NCBI GenBank assembly: GCA_029448655.1
Contig: JACCLO010000029.1
Location: forward strand, 62,001-126,000
Direction: 5' to 3'
From: Wolfiporia cocos
Lineage: Eukaryota; Basidiomycota; Agaricomycetes; Polyporales; Phaeolaceae
Length of the DNA: 64,000 nt
Part shown: piece after piece, positions 45,021 through 55,502 of the stretch
Layout of the letters: every line of letters begins with the position of its first letter
Position numbering within the stretch: the stretch's first letter is position 1
The notes under the pieces: model-generated
Database searches by the model: none
The model's input: only the letters and a program-made list of their open reading frames with translations
What the model was told of the DNA's origin: nothing
Position numbers and translations under genes: made by a program

Positions 45021-46022
45021 GATTCAAGCTCCCCTATGGCCAGCCCAGTATTTTTCGTTGCCAAGAAAGATGGAACCTTGTGCATGGTAATCAATTACAG
45101 GAAGCTGAACGAAATAACTGTGGATAACAAGTACCCTATACCCCAGATATCGGACCTTATCAACCAACTCTCAGGTGCATCGATCTTTACTAAGATCGAC
45201 CTGAGATGGGGTTACAACAACGTCCGTATCAAGGAAGGTGATGAATGGAAAACAGCATTCATTACTAAACAGGGGTTGTACGAAGCCATGGTTATGTATT
45301 TCGGTTTCAAGAACGTGCCAGGGACTTTCCAAGCAATGATGAACGACGTCCTAAAGGATTTCATTGCCACCGGAAAAGTCATAGTCTATCTGGACGACAT
45401 ACTGATCTTTGGCAACGACTTAGCGGAACACCGCAAAATCACCAAGGCAGTCCTGAAAAGGCTGCGGGACAATGATCTATATGCCAAACCCGAGAAATGC
45501 TTCTTTGAAAAAAGTAGCATCGACTATTTGGGTATGATAATTTCTAAGGGCAGAGTCGAAATGGACCCCTCGAAACTATCAGGAGTATTAGATTGGCTGA
45601 CCCCAACCAAGGTGAAGGAAGTTCAAGCCTTTTTAGGCTTTGCGAACTTCTATCGGCGGTTTATTCAGGACTTCTTGAAAATTGTGAAACCCCTGACAAC
45701 ACTCATGAAGAAGTCGGAGAAATGGCATTGGGATGAAGCACAGGAAGAAGCTTTCCAAAAGCTCAAGGCGGCCTTTACAACTGCCCCCATCTTACATATT
45801 CCGGACAAAATTCAGAAATTCCGTATAGAAGCCAACACATCAGACTTTGCGACTGGAGCAGTCCTAACGCAATGGTCACCAGATAGTTGGAAATGGAATC
45901 CTTGCGCCTTCTATTCCACAGGCATGACTGCCCCGGAACGGAACTACAAAATTTATGACAAAGAGATGCTAGCCATAATTCGAGCATTAGAAGAATGGCA
46001 ACATTATCTCGAAGGTCACCCG
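45021..46022 (+). pseudogene. Gypsy-A reverse transcriptase and start of RNase H
   Basis: Continues in frame after the stop: [54 protein letters not shown], the catalytic VYLDDILIF (about 45386), FLGFANFYRRFI, then RNase H FRIEANTSDFATGAVL. The first RNase H catalytic Asp is Asn (AAC at 45834-45836; GCC GAC to GCC AAC is a CpG-to-CpA change). It breaks at EGHP, where the LARD is inserted, and resumes at 52076. Confidence 0.9.
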
Positions 46023-47116
46023 TGACACAGATGGCTCTGTGGGACTCACCAAGCCAGTATCCTGCGATGAACTAGGCGACTTAGGTGAGGAAGAGGTTAT
46101 CAGACGCAGTAGGAGGTAGGAGGTTCTTCTACGGCGTACGCCGAGAAGAATAGAACTGAAGTTAAAGAGCGCTTGGCTCCTACTTATATACATTGTGTCG
46201 GGAGGGCACGTGCTACTAGCTAGCGGTTGCCTTACCGGGTTATGTGGCTTTGCCAAGTGGCGAAGCTTTATCTTATCTGATGTTTAGTTACTCTATCTAG
46301 AATGGCCGTGGAAGGCCCTAATGGCCGACCCAATCGTAATAGAGGGATTATGTCTTATCTGTGATACTAACGCGGGCGCAGCCCGGGTATAGGTGAAGCC
46401 GGTTGCCGGATACCTTGCGGCATAATGGCGATTGGCCGTGCTTCGTTGGATGACCAAGGCGAGACGCCGAGGTCGTTATGCCATTGGACGGGTAGTACCG
46501 TGGCATGTGTTACAGCCCGGTCCGGATGGTTACCGGGGCATGTATTGGTCTTAGCCGTGAGGCGAGGACCGGTGTTTGGGCAGCGCCGTGATGGCAGAAG
46601 CCCGGGACTTGGAGAACGCCGAGTCCGTGAGATGGCCGAGAAGGCCGAGCCTATAGCGATATTGCCTTGATGCTAATATAGTGCTATTTGGCCGTGTTGC
46701 CATTATTATGCGAAGGCGTGGCGCGCCTGAGGTGCCATTGTGATCAAGGATCTTATGGCGGTGGGAAGCCGGGAAGGCCGACCCAATAGTACAAGGCCGC
46801 GAGGCACTGTTTGTACATGTGGACATTATTATGCGAGCGTGCCGCGCTCGGCCTATCATTATGATCTACGATCTATGACGTGGCTGGTCTTGCTCTGACG
46901 GGCGAGACCTTTATGACGTAGCTGTAACTATGCTATTGGACCGGAAGGTGCCGTAGCGTTATGTATGCTGGTCATGTGGTGATAAGCCCAGTTAAGAGCT
47001 TGTCGTGGTGGCAATGGGAGTTAACCCGTAGATAACTTGTAGTTAGACGTATAAATCCCAGGTAAATTGCTATAATCGTAGGAAAAATGCTGTAAGCCCC
47101 AGATAAATCTGTGACA
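46023..47116 (-). repeat. LARD 3' LTR
   Basis: 1094 bp, the same as 50982-52075 at a constant offset of 4959 bp. It ends TGTCACAGATTTATCTGGGG (minus). The purine tract lies at 47117-47129. Confidence 0.92.
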
Positions 47117-47129
47117 TTACCCCCGCTTT
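47117..47129 (-). other. LARD polypurine tract
   Basis: Minus-strand AAAGCGGGGGTAA directly before TGTCACAG. It is nearly the same as the tracts of Gypsy-A (AAGAGGGGGTAA) and the TRIMs (AAGTGGGGGTAA). Confidence 0.75.
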
Positions 47130-50100
47130 AGGTTTCATCGTCCCTGATGAAACTATTCCTCATTGTGTACGTCCCAAGAGCGGTATAACGCGTGATGACG
47201 AAGTGTCAAATGCCGTTATGGTGCTGCTTCAATTTGTCAATTGAACAGGGATAAATGGGAGTTTCAGGACTTGTGGTGGAACCTGAGCGTGGAAGGCGAT
47301 TTTATTCCTTATAGTGATTTGTAACGCGTGATAGCGAAGTGCTAAATGCCGTTACTAGCGATTATCAACGCGTGATGACCGAAAGGTCAAATGCCGTTGT
47401 TAGGGAGATGTAGTCGTGTTACTAGAGTGTGCTGTCATTGTGCATGCGGATCCTAAGAGGAGGGACTCTCCTGTTATCGCTGAAGGTGTTCTAGTGCCTT
47501 TTCGCGACCTTGGTCGGATTATTGCTTTTGCTTATGACGTTACTCGTAGTAGAAGGCGATATGGAAATGGTCATCATATAGTGCCTTTGAATCTACTTGT
47601 AATCTGTATCTCCAATAGCTTGCCAAGCGTATTAGAGGGTGCATTGTGTCGTTGTACGTATTTCGGATAGCATTGTGCGATATTCCTTAGAGTGAGGGCT
47701 TCACTGTTAGCTCTGGAGATTTTCTAGTGTCTCTTCGAGCCCTTGGGCGGATATGTTGCTTATGCGTAGTACCCATTGAGTGTGACATAGCGGTGCTTTT
47801 TCGACGTCTATTGCCTAGCGGTGAATGGGATTGCAAGTTCCTTCGTTCGCGTGGCGGGTGTCTTAGGCTTTGTGCTTGTACAGGGGTAATCCTACTTTGT
47901 ACGACTTATGCGGTTTGAACGGTTATTAAAGGGCGTCGCCTTATGAACGTTTATGAGGCGTCGCCTCCCTAGTATCGCAAGTACTAAGCGTGTGACATTT
48001 GTCAATGCCCATTTGTTACAGGGGTTGTGTCCCCTAGTTAGATTGCTTCTACGTAGCGATCTCTTCGGAGTCGTAAGTTCCGGAATGAAGCTGTGCCTTC
48101 GTTGTTGTATGCACTTATTTATTAACGAGTAGGCTTCTCGTGTAAAACCCCATAGTATAAGTACTAATCATTGTGCATTATGGTCAATGCTTATGATTGT
48201 ATTCCCTGATACTGTAGTGTCGTTGCCGTAGTGAGGCCTTATTGGGTAACCGTGAGAACATACATCCTTGTCAGGAGTTGTCTCGTATAGGTGTATCCCG
48301 TAAGGGCTGAAGTCCCATGGTGGCGATGACGGTAGTTTCCAATGTGCTTGTATGTCGTTAAAGTCGTTCTTCGATTGAGTATGACATTGTAAGCGTGGGA
48401 ACTGGGATGATCGTTGGGGAAGGGTATATTTCGCTATTGGATAGATAGCTACTATATTCCTATTACAGGGTTGTCGTCCATATACGAATAGGACAGTACG
48501 AGCATGAATGAGGGTAATCGGGCCTCTTAGTGCATGTCGTTTGTTGCTTTAATGACCGTAAGGTTCATTTGTAAGCGTGGGATAGTGGACTTGTTAAGGT
48601 CCTAGGTGCGAAATTAGGGTTTCCACCCCCTCTTTCACGTTTGATCTCCCGATCAAACCTATCCAGATGGTTTTGGTTTTTAAAGAGGTTAAACCGCCTC
48701 TATACCCAGATAAGGGTGGGTGGATGTGGGCCGAAGGTATTCTTGACGTATATCCATATACGGCTGTATCCAGTGTAGTCGCTCGCATATGCGACCAGAT
48801 TTTTATACTAAGGTTTCCAAGCCCTAGTTTGTCGGAATCGAAGGGTTTTCCAGGCCCATATTCGATGTAGTGACGAGATGTAATCCTTTCTTGACGTAAG
48901 GATACAGATCCGGATTTATTTATTACGCGTCTCGACGGCGTAGGTTTCCGTAAACCAAGCAATTAAATGATAACCGATTGCCAAATCGGCTTGATTGAAT
49001 TAATAAGGGGGACTCCCTTGTTATCTCTGGAAGTTTTCGAGTGCTTCTTCGAGACCTTTTGCGGACGATCGCATTGAGTTGCTAAGGTGTATTTTTCGAA
49101 TTCGGTTATTCTCCCCACAGAGAAAAGTTGAATCGAAGTGAAATCAAAAGTGAGGTAGCTAGCCTCGTGACGAATTTTGCGATTGGCGTGCGAAATTGTC
49201 GACTTCAATACAGGGGGGGACCGGTTGGAAACCGGTGTAGATTCGGCGATTGTGCGAGAATGCCGAATGAAGTGTGATTCTAGAAGCCTTGCGGCCTCCG
49301 CTACACTTCAAGGGAACGCGTATTAATAGCGTGTGTCCCTTGTTTTCCTTTCCTCTAACCCAGATTGCAAGATTCAATGAAGTAATCTTGTTGCGATCTG
49401 TTTGTACATGGGTGGCTGGTGGAAACAGCGCTGTACCCAATTATTTATAGACGCTTGTCAGACGTCTCTTCCCAATCGGATGGTAATTTCCTTGTCAGGA
49501 ATTCCATTACCAAAAGGGGTGCCCCCGTTCTAAGGTTCTTTGTGACATGTGACCAAATGACAGATGCTCAATAACCCGAATCCCCTTTTCAGGAGCGAAG
49601 ACCGAAGTCAAACGGGCGCCGATAGATTAAGAATCTTAATCGACTTGGTACTTAGGCATTCCCATAGTAATAATAGTTATAAGCATATGTTTGCCAAGCG
49701 TACGCGATCCTACGTCGAGTAAGGTACTAGTATCGTTTTTCGATTGACTTATTGTACCTAAGACGTAAAAGGTTGCTTTATATGTACATAAGCGACCTTA
49801 ACCAGGCTAGATAACCTGGGAACCAGCAGGTGACGCAGGATTTCCAGAGGCGAATACAAATGCTATTGGACGGTTTCTAAGCTACTTTACAAAGTAAGTA
49901 AGCTACTAGGAGCCGCCACTAAAACTACATATTTATCTACTTATTGACTGGGATACCAGGGTACCTGAAAGAGAGCTCATCATCAGCGATCAACGCTGAG
50001 TGGTCATGTCTAACACAAGAAGAACGGGGGCATGGTTAGGGGCGCCCTTGTCAGGACGCCGCGCGGAATTTAGCCGACAGGTGTCTTCATCGAAGCGCGC

Positions 50101-50968
50101 GACTTCCTTCTAGAAAGAGAGTCGGTGACTGCCAGCGCTTGATAAGCTGGGTCACATGGTTGGGAATAGGATACACAGCCCATTTCCTCGTGGAGATGAG
50201 CTGGAAAGTGGTCGCAGTATTACACCGCGACCGGTCCGCGCTTTAGTGGTAAGGCTTGCCATCTATAGCCACCTGGGTGTCACATCAGGGCTAAAAAACC
50301 ATCCGTCGATCTAAGATCGCGCATTCACGAGCGCTCCACACATCAAGGATGGTGGGCAACGCCGCATGCTTCCGGTGGGGCCCCAACTCGGTTTAACCCA
50401 GGCTCGCACACCGAGCTGCCCGTAGGACTTACGCTATTGGCTACCGCGAGTGACCTCGGCTGGTTTGGCCTTGCGAGCCGCACCACCTCACCACTTGGAT
50501 TCCCCGAAGGAGATCCCAAGCGGGCCCCTTACGCCTGGGGGGCGGCTTTGGAAGATTCCCACACCCAACTAAGGGAATACGCCGAAGCGCATATCCCTAT
50601 GGGGATCCTACTGGTAGTGTTGGGTCCCTGAACAGGGATTGCCAAGACAGGGGGCTGCGCGCACACAGGCAGACGGTCCCCTTTTCCCAATAGGCGGGTC
50701 TCAACCGCTGGCACCAGCAACCTTGTCAGGAAGCCGGCGCCTCTCCTTAACCCTGGAGTCCGGGTTCGCAGGACGCATGCTGCTGATTAGGCAAGCAGCG
50801 CCCCACTGGGTGGCAGCAGGCCGCTAAGCCCGCCGCCGATGTATCCCAATCCGCAACCACGGAGCATACATCCCCTTTGCAGGAGAGTAGCGGCCCCTGC
50901 GCTATCTCAGACACCTGTTGGAGGAAAAACCCAGGCGCCACCAGTTAAGGAGGCGCAGGGGGGTAGGT

Positions 50969-50980
50969 AGTTCTATTCTT
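50969..50980 (-). other. LARD primer-binding site (self-priming type)
   Basis: Minus-strand AAGAATAGAACT lies one base from the 5' LTR. It is a perfect 12-nt complement of AGTTCTATTCTT inside the LTR (51105-51116), about 30 bp after TATA (51143-51150). The same AGTTCTATTCTTCT start-site sequence occurs in the Gypsy-A LTR and several solo LTRs. Confidence 0.8.
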
Positions 50981-50981
50981 A

Positions 50982-52075
50982 TGACACAGATGGCTCTGTG
51001 GGACTCACCAAGCCAGTATCCTGCGATGAACTAGGCGACTTAGGTGAGGAAGAGGTTATCAGACGCAGTAGGAGGTAGGAGGTTCTTCTACGGCGTACGC
51101 CGAGAAGAATAGAACTGAAGTTAAAGAGCGCTTGGCTCCTACTTATATACATTGTGTCGGGAGGGCACGTGCTACTAGCTAGCGGTTGCCTTACCGGGTT
51201 ATGTGGCTTTGCCAAGTGGCGAAGCTTTATCTTATCTGATGTTTAGTTACTCTATCTAGAATGGCCGTGGAAGGCCCTAATGGCCGACCCAATCGTAATA
51301 GAGGGATTATGTCTTATCTGTGATACTAACGCGGGCGCAGCCCGGGTATAGGTGAAGCCGGTTGCCGGATACCTTGCGGCATAATGGCGATTGGCCGTGC
51401 TTCGTTGGATGACCAAGGCGAGACGCCGAGGTCGTTATGCCATTGGACGGGTAGTACCGTGGCATGTGTTACAGCCCGGTCCGGATGGTTACCGGGGCAT
51501 GTATTGGTCTTAGCCGTGAGGCGAGGACCGGTGTTTGGGCAGCGCCGTGATGGCAGAAGCCCGGGACTTGGAGAACGCCGAGTCCGTGAGATGGCCGAGA
51601 AGGCCGAGCCTATAGCGATATTGCCTTGATGCTAATATAGTGCTATTTGGCCGTGTTGCCATTATTATGCGAAGGCGTGGCGCGCCTGAGGTGCCATTGT
51701 GATCAAGGATCTTATGGCGGTGGGAAGCCGGGAAGGCCGACCCAATAGTACAAGGCCGCGAGGCACTGTTTGTACATGTGGACATTATTATGCGAGCGTG
51801 CCGCGCTCGGCCTATCATTATGATCTACGATCTATGACGTGGCTGGTCTTGCTCTGACGGGCGAGACCTTTATGACGTAGCTGTAACTATGCTATTGGAC
51901 CGGAAGGTGCCGTAGCGTTATGTATGCTGGTCATGTGGTGATAAGCCCAGTTAAGAGCTTGTCGTGGTGGCAATGGGAGTTAACCCGTAGATAACTTGTA
52001 GTTAGACGTATAAATCCCAGGTAAATTGCTATAATCGTAGGAAAAATGCTGTAAGCCCCAGATAAATCTGTGACA
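50982..52075 (-). repeat. LARD 5' LTR with promoter
   Basis: Minus-strand TATA (tgtatataag, 51141-51152) is followed by gagc-caagc-gctc and the predicted mRNA start AGTTCTATTCTTCTCGGC at 51116. Identical to the 3' LTR wherever compared. Confidence 0.9.
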
Positions 52076-52163
52076 ACCCGGAAAAATTCGAAGTATGGTC
52101 GGATCATCTGAACCTAACCTACTTCAAGACGGCTCAGAAGCTCACCAGGAGACAGGCAAGATG
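52076..52163 (+). pseudogene. Gypsy-A RNase H fragment between two insertions
   Basis: Eighty-eight bases, including both target duplications, encode [20 protein letters not shown] and KLTRRQAR, the C-terminal part of RNase H. They join exactly to EGHP upstream and WALYLSRFNF downstream. Confidence 0.9.
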
Positions 52164-53054
52164 TGACACAGATCTAACTGTGGGACTCACCGCCTAATCC
52201 ACAAGGTGAGGGGAATAAGCAGGCAAGCAGTCAGAAGGCGCGCAGAAGAGAGGTGAAGTTCTTCTAGGGCGCGCAGCGCCTAGAAGAACAGAACTAACGA
52301 CTAAAGGCGTTAAGCCCTATCTTATATACATGCTTATACTTGATTACGTAAGTAAGGGAATGGTCCTACCCTAAACGTGTTAGTCATATGCTTGCATAAG
52401 GCGATGGTGTCAGTATGGCACCATCCGTATATCATAATGATGCGATAAGGCATCATGCATAGGTATCTATAGTGACCATGCTAGCCAGTAATGGACTTAG
52501 CCAGTAAGATACGAGGGATGGATCAGAAGATCCGCATACATGGTTACCGGGCCGGAGGCCTGGATCATAATGACGTCATGATTGGAAATGATGATGTCAT
52601 GGAATGTACTAGACCATGGGTCTAGAATAGTGATGCCATTATTGTGTAATGATGGCGTGCTATGGATTGGACTGGGCTGTAGGCCTAGGTCCAATGGTGT
52701 CATAATTGGTAATGATGACGAAGGGGTTACATCATAGTGATGTCATAGCCAGGGGCTAGACCATATGATGTCATGATGATATCATTATTTGTAATGATGG
52801 TATCATGGGTTAGAATAGACCATAGGTCTAGTCTTGTGACAGAGTGTCATGTAACATGTCATGCTTGATGACTAGCGTGTAAGCGCCGTGTCATAGATGC
52901 TTAGTAGCGCGTAAGCACTCTTGGGCTTAGGTAATAACTGTTAGGTTACACCGGCATGTCGGCTTGTACTGATAAGTACAGGATAACTCGTAGGTATGCG
53001 TAATAATACCGGATAAATGGCAATTAATTGCGGAAAAATGTCAGATCTGTGACA
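52164..53054 (-). mobile_element. Solo LTR, 891 bp, TSD agatg, in Gypsy-A pol
   Basis: Minus-strand TGTCACAGATCTGACATTTTTCC...GTTAGATCTGTGTCA, flanked by a perfect TSD agatg (52159-52163, 53055-53059). TATA is tgtatataagatagg near 52325, with start-like AGTTCTGTTCTTCTAGGC near 52280. It is rich in gatgtcat/atgatatcat repeats at 52540-52810. It lies 83 bp from the LARD insertion, in the same orientation. Confidence 0.92.
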
Positions 53055-54734
53055 AGATGGGCATTATATCTGTCAAGATTTAACTTCTCCATGCACCATA
53101 AACCAGGAAAAACCATGCTTACTGCAGACCCTCTGTCCAGGAGACCAGACCATGAAGAGGGGGTGGAACTCGACAATAGGAACAATATTCTGTTGAAACC
53201 GGAATTTTTTGTTAACTTTGCGCGAGAATTAGCCATCCTTGCGTTCGAGCCCCTCCATCAGTTGGTAATCCCAGATGACGAACTCCAACGAGAAATACAC
53301 AAAGCATTGCTAGACAACGAGGTAACCAAGGACTACAAAGGCCTATTGGAGTCAGGACCTCACGAATTCGGCAAGTCTCTCAGAGACTGGAACTACGAGA
53401 ATGGTCTACTCTTGTACCATAACAAGATCTACGTTCCCAAGGCACCAGAAGAGCTTAGAAATAAGGTCTTACAATTACACCATGACCACCCTACTGCAGG
53501 GCATATGGGGAGATGGAAGACATACAAACTCATCTCACGTAATTACTGGTGGCCAGGACTAACCAACTCGGTAAAGAAATACATACAGGAATGCGACACA
53601 TGCCAGCAAATGAAGAATCGCCCGCAAAAGCCATATGGACCCCTGATACCTAACGAAGTACCAGAAGCCCCATGGGAGATAATAACCATGGATTTCATTA
53701 TGTACCTACCCAAGTCGAAGATAGACAACAAGGTGTATGACGGAATCATGGTTGTAGTCAATTGCTTGACCAAGCGAGCATGCTTCTTCCCCATCTCCAG
53801 CAAATTCGGAACAAAGGATCCCGTAAGAGTCCTATACAGAAGGTTTTACCCAATACATGGGCTACCTAAACGTATCATTTCCGATCACGGAGTGCAGTTT
53901 GCATCCAAACTATTCGGCGAATGGTGTAAACTGCTAGGGATAGAACATGCCATGACTATGGCATATCACCCACAGGCAGATGGACAGATGGAAAGAATGA
54001 ATCAGACACTTGAACAATACCTCAGATGCTATGTAAACTCGTATTGCAAAGACAATTGGTCTCAATTCCTGCCTACGGCGGAATTTGCATACAACAACGC
54101 AGCGTCAGAGACTACCAAGATGTCACCATTCTACGTCGAGTTGGGAAGGCACCCAAAGGCTGGGCCAGCAGATTTAGCTATTCAGGCAAAAGCAGACCTT
54201 AATGAAATTGCAACCGATCGTTGGAACGCTCAGGAGCAAGCCAAAGCCGCAATGCAGTTAGCAGCTGACAGTATGAAGTGGTATTACAATCAATCGATCC
54301 AGAAAGTACCCTTCAAGGTTGGAGACAAGGTTATGATAGACGTAAGGGATTACCAAACATCCGAAAGAAGTTTGGCCCCCAGGTACATCGGCCCGTTCAA
54401 AATAGTCGAACAACTGTCACCCGTGACTTTCAGACTACACATGGATGGCCAATACCGAGCCTATCACCCGGTCTTCCATGCGTCAAAGCTAACACCATAT
54501 ACCGGCAAGGAAGAAGCTCCAGAACCAGATAAGTCAGGAGAATACGAAGTGGAGCAAATACTCAACCACAGATTCACACCCTCAGGAAAACTACAATTCC
54601 TGGTGCGATGGTTAGGGTACTCCATGGGAGAAGACACATGGGAATATGAAGATGACTTCGTCAACACTAAGGAGTTGGTAGACGAATACAAGGCAGAACA
54701 TGCCCTTAACGCACATACCGCTCCGCGAAGATGA
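53055..54734 (+). pseudogene. Gypsy-A integrase and chromodomain
   Basis: The open frame (from 53028 it includes LTR codons) gives the RNase H end HHKPGKTMLTADPLSRR and the integrase HHCC (LHHDHPTAGHMG...CDTCQQMK). Catalytic residues are MDFI (about 53690), SDHGVQFASKLF (Asp kept; the usual Arg of SDRG is His, CGC to CAC) and ADGQMERMNQ (Glu kept). Next come the GPY/F region (LAPRYIGPFKIVEQLSPVTFRL) and a chromodomain (EYEVEQILNHRF...LQFLVRWLGY...DTWEYEDDF, 54540-54690). The frame stops at TGA 54732-54734, but coding continues in the same frame into the dUTPase. Confidence 0.92.
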
Positions 54735-55466
54735 CACACCCACAATATTCAAGTATTCGAACCAGATGACAACCCAGACTGGAAAGTTGGGGATTGTTAT
54801 CTATGGCCAGATGATTGGCCACTGCAGAGAGGTGAATTTACTCCGGAAGAATGCAAGAAAGTACGGAAGTGGTTAGTACGGGACAAATTCGGCAACTCCG
54901 TAGAAGAAGGCACTTGCTTCAACGAATATCTCGAATTCGCAGTAGGACCCCAGGGCACATATCCAGAAAGAGGCACTGAACATGCCACCGGATTTGACAT
55001 CTACTCAGCCGAAGCTACCAGGATAAACCCTCACACCACCATGCTCGTGAAAACAGACCTAAGAATCCTATTCCCTTATGGATTCAGCGGCAAACTGGAG
55101 ACACATTCTAGCATGGCGAAGAAGGGCATACAGGTACAAGGCAGAGTCATAGACTGGGATTACTGTGGAGAAGTGATAGTCATGCTCTACAACTTCACCG
55201 GATATCCATACATGGTTAACCATAGGGACAAGATAGCACAATTACTTCTGCAACCTGTCCCTCAACCAGAAATCCACCATAGTACAACCTACATGTACAA
55301 TCAACAATACTTGAAGGACACAGCTCGTGGTGACAAAGGCTTTGGTCATACTGGTAGACACTTGGGAGAAGTCAAAATACTCCCTCATGACTATGAGGAT
55401 TGGGACCGCCTGATGGAGCCCTCAGCGAGCAAGTGGCAAGATGTCGAACCACCGATCACCGAGTAA
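54735..55466 (+). pseudogene. Gypsy-A dUTPase, C-terminal to the chromodomain
   Basis: In the same frame as integrase, beyond one TGA. After a linker (DDWPLQRGEFTPEECKKVRKW) the dUTPase motifs are HATGFDIYSAE (54981-55013), SSMAKKGI (about 55107), VIDWDYCGEVIVMLYN (about 55147), HRDKIAQLLLQP (about 55221) and GDKGFGHTG (55329-55355). Motif 3 keeps Asp and Tyr; its Arg is Cys. Compared with Gypsy-B, the domain sits at the opposite end of pol. Whether the TGA is native, giving a separate protein, or a CGA mutation cannot be told from one copy. Terminates TAA near 55466. Confidence 0.88.
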
Positions 55467-55490
55467 CCTTTGCAGGGACCGCAAATCTTG

Positions 55491-55502
55491 AAGAGGGGGT
55501 AA
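55491..55502 (+). other. Gypsy-A polypurine tract
   Basis: aagagggggtaa directly precedes the LTR start tgtcacaaattttcc, the position of the second-strand primer. It matches the tracts of the LARD and TRIMs. Confidence 0.8.

Larger units (their letters stand above)
47117..50981 (-). other. LARD internal non-coding domain
   Basis: 3.87 kb without convincing ORFs. It contains three copies of a 33-nt hairpin motif (47186-47219, 47322-47354, 47366-47400). It also has three diverged copies of a 50-60 bp segment (about 47465-47525, 47700-47755, 49015-49070; shared tgtta-tctctgga, ttct-gagtg-cttttcga, cctt-g-cgga). Two copies of ttgtaagcgtgggat lie near 48390 and 48570. Such conserved structure could serve packaging or dimerisation of the RNA. 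No pol fragment was found. Confidence 0.6.
46023..52075 (-). mobile_element. LARD: 6053-bp non-coding LTR element
   Basis: Two 1094-bp LTRs (46023-47116 and 50982-52075) look identical throughout. The TSD is a perfect acccg (46018-46022, 52076-52080). The 3.9-kb interior has no gag or pol similarity; the longest minus ORFs (48594-48962, 49159-49440) show no known motif. The minus-strand PPT AAAGCGGGGGTAA abuts the 3' LTR and the PBS is at 50969-50980. LTR ends TGTCACAG...CTGTGTCA and the PPT match Gypsy-A, so its proteins, or those of a relative, probably mobilise it. Identical LTRs imply a recent insertion. Confidence 0.93.

Noticed and set aside
46425..46859. ORFs duplicated at 46425-46859 and 51384-51818
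   Set aside because: They are in the LARD LTRs and appear twice only because the LTRs are identical; no protein motif.
48594..49440. Minus-strand ORFs of 81-122 residues inside the LARD as possible genes
   Set aside because: No gag, pol or other motif, no consistent frame between them, and composition unlike the Gypsy coding regions. They are most likely chance ORFs.
53028..53054. Start of the 568-residue integrase ORF at 53028 as a true start
   Set aside because: The first codons lie inside the solo LTR. The real frame enters from RNase H at 52163 across the insertion.
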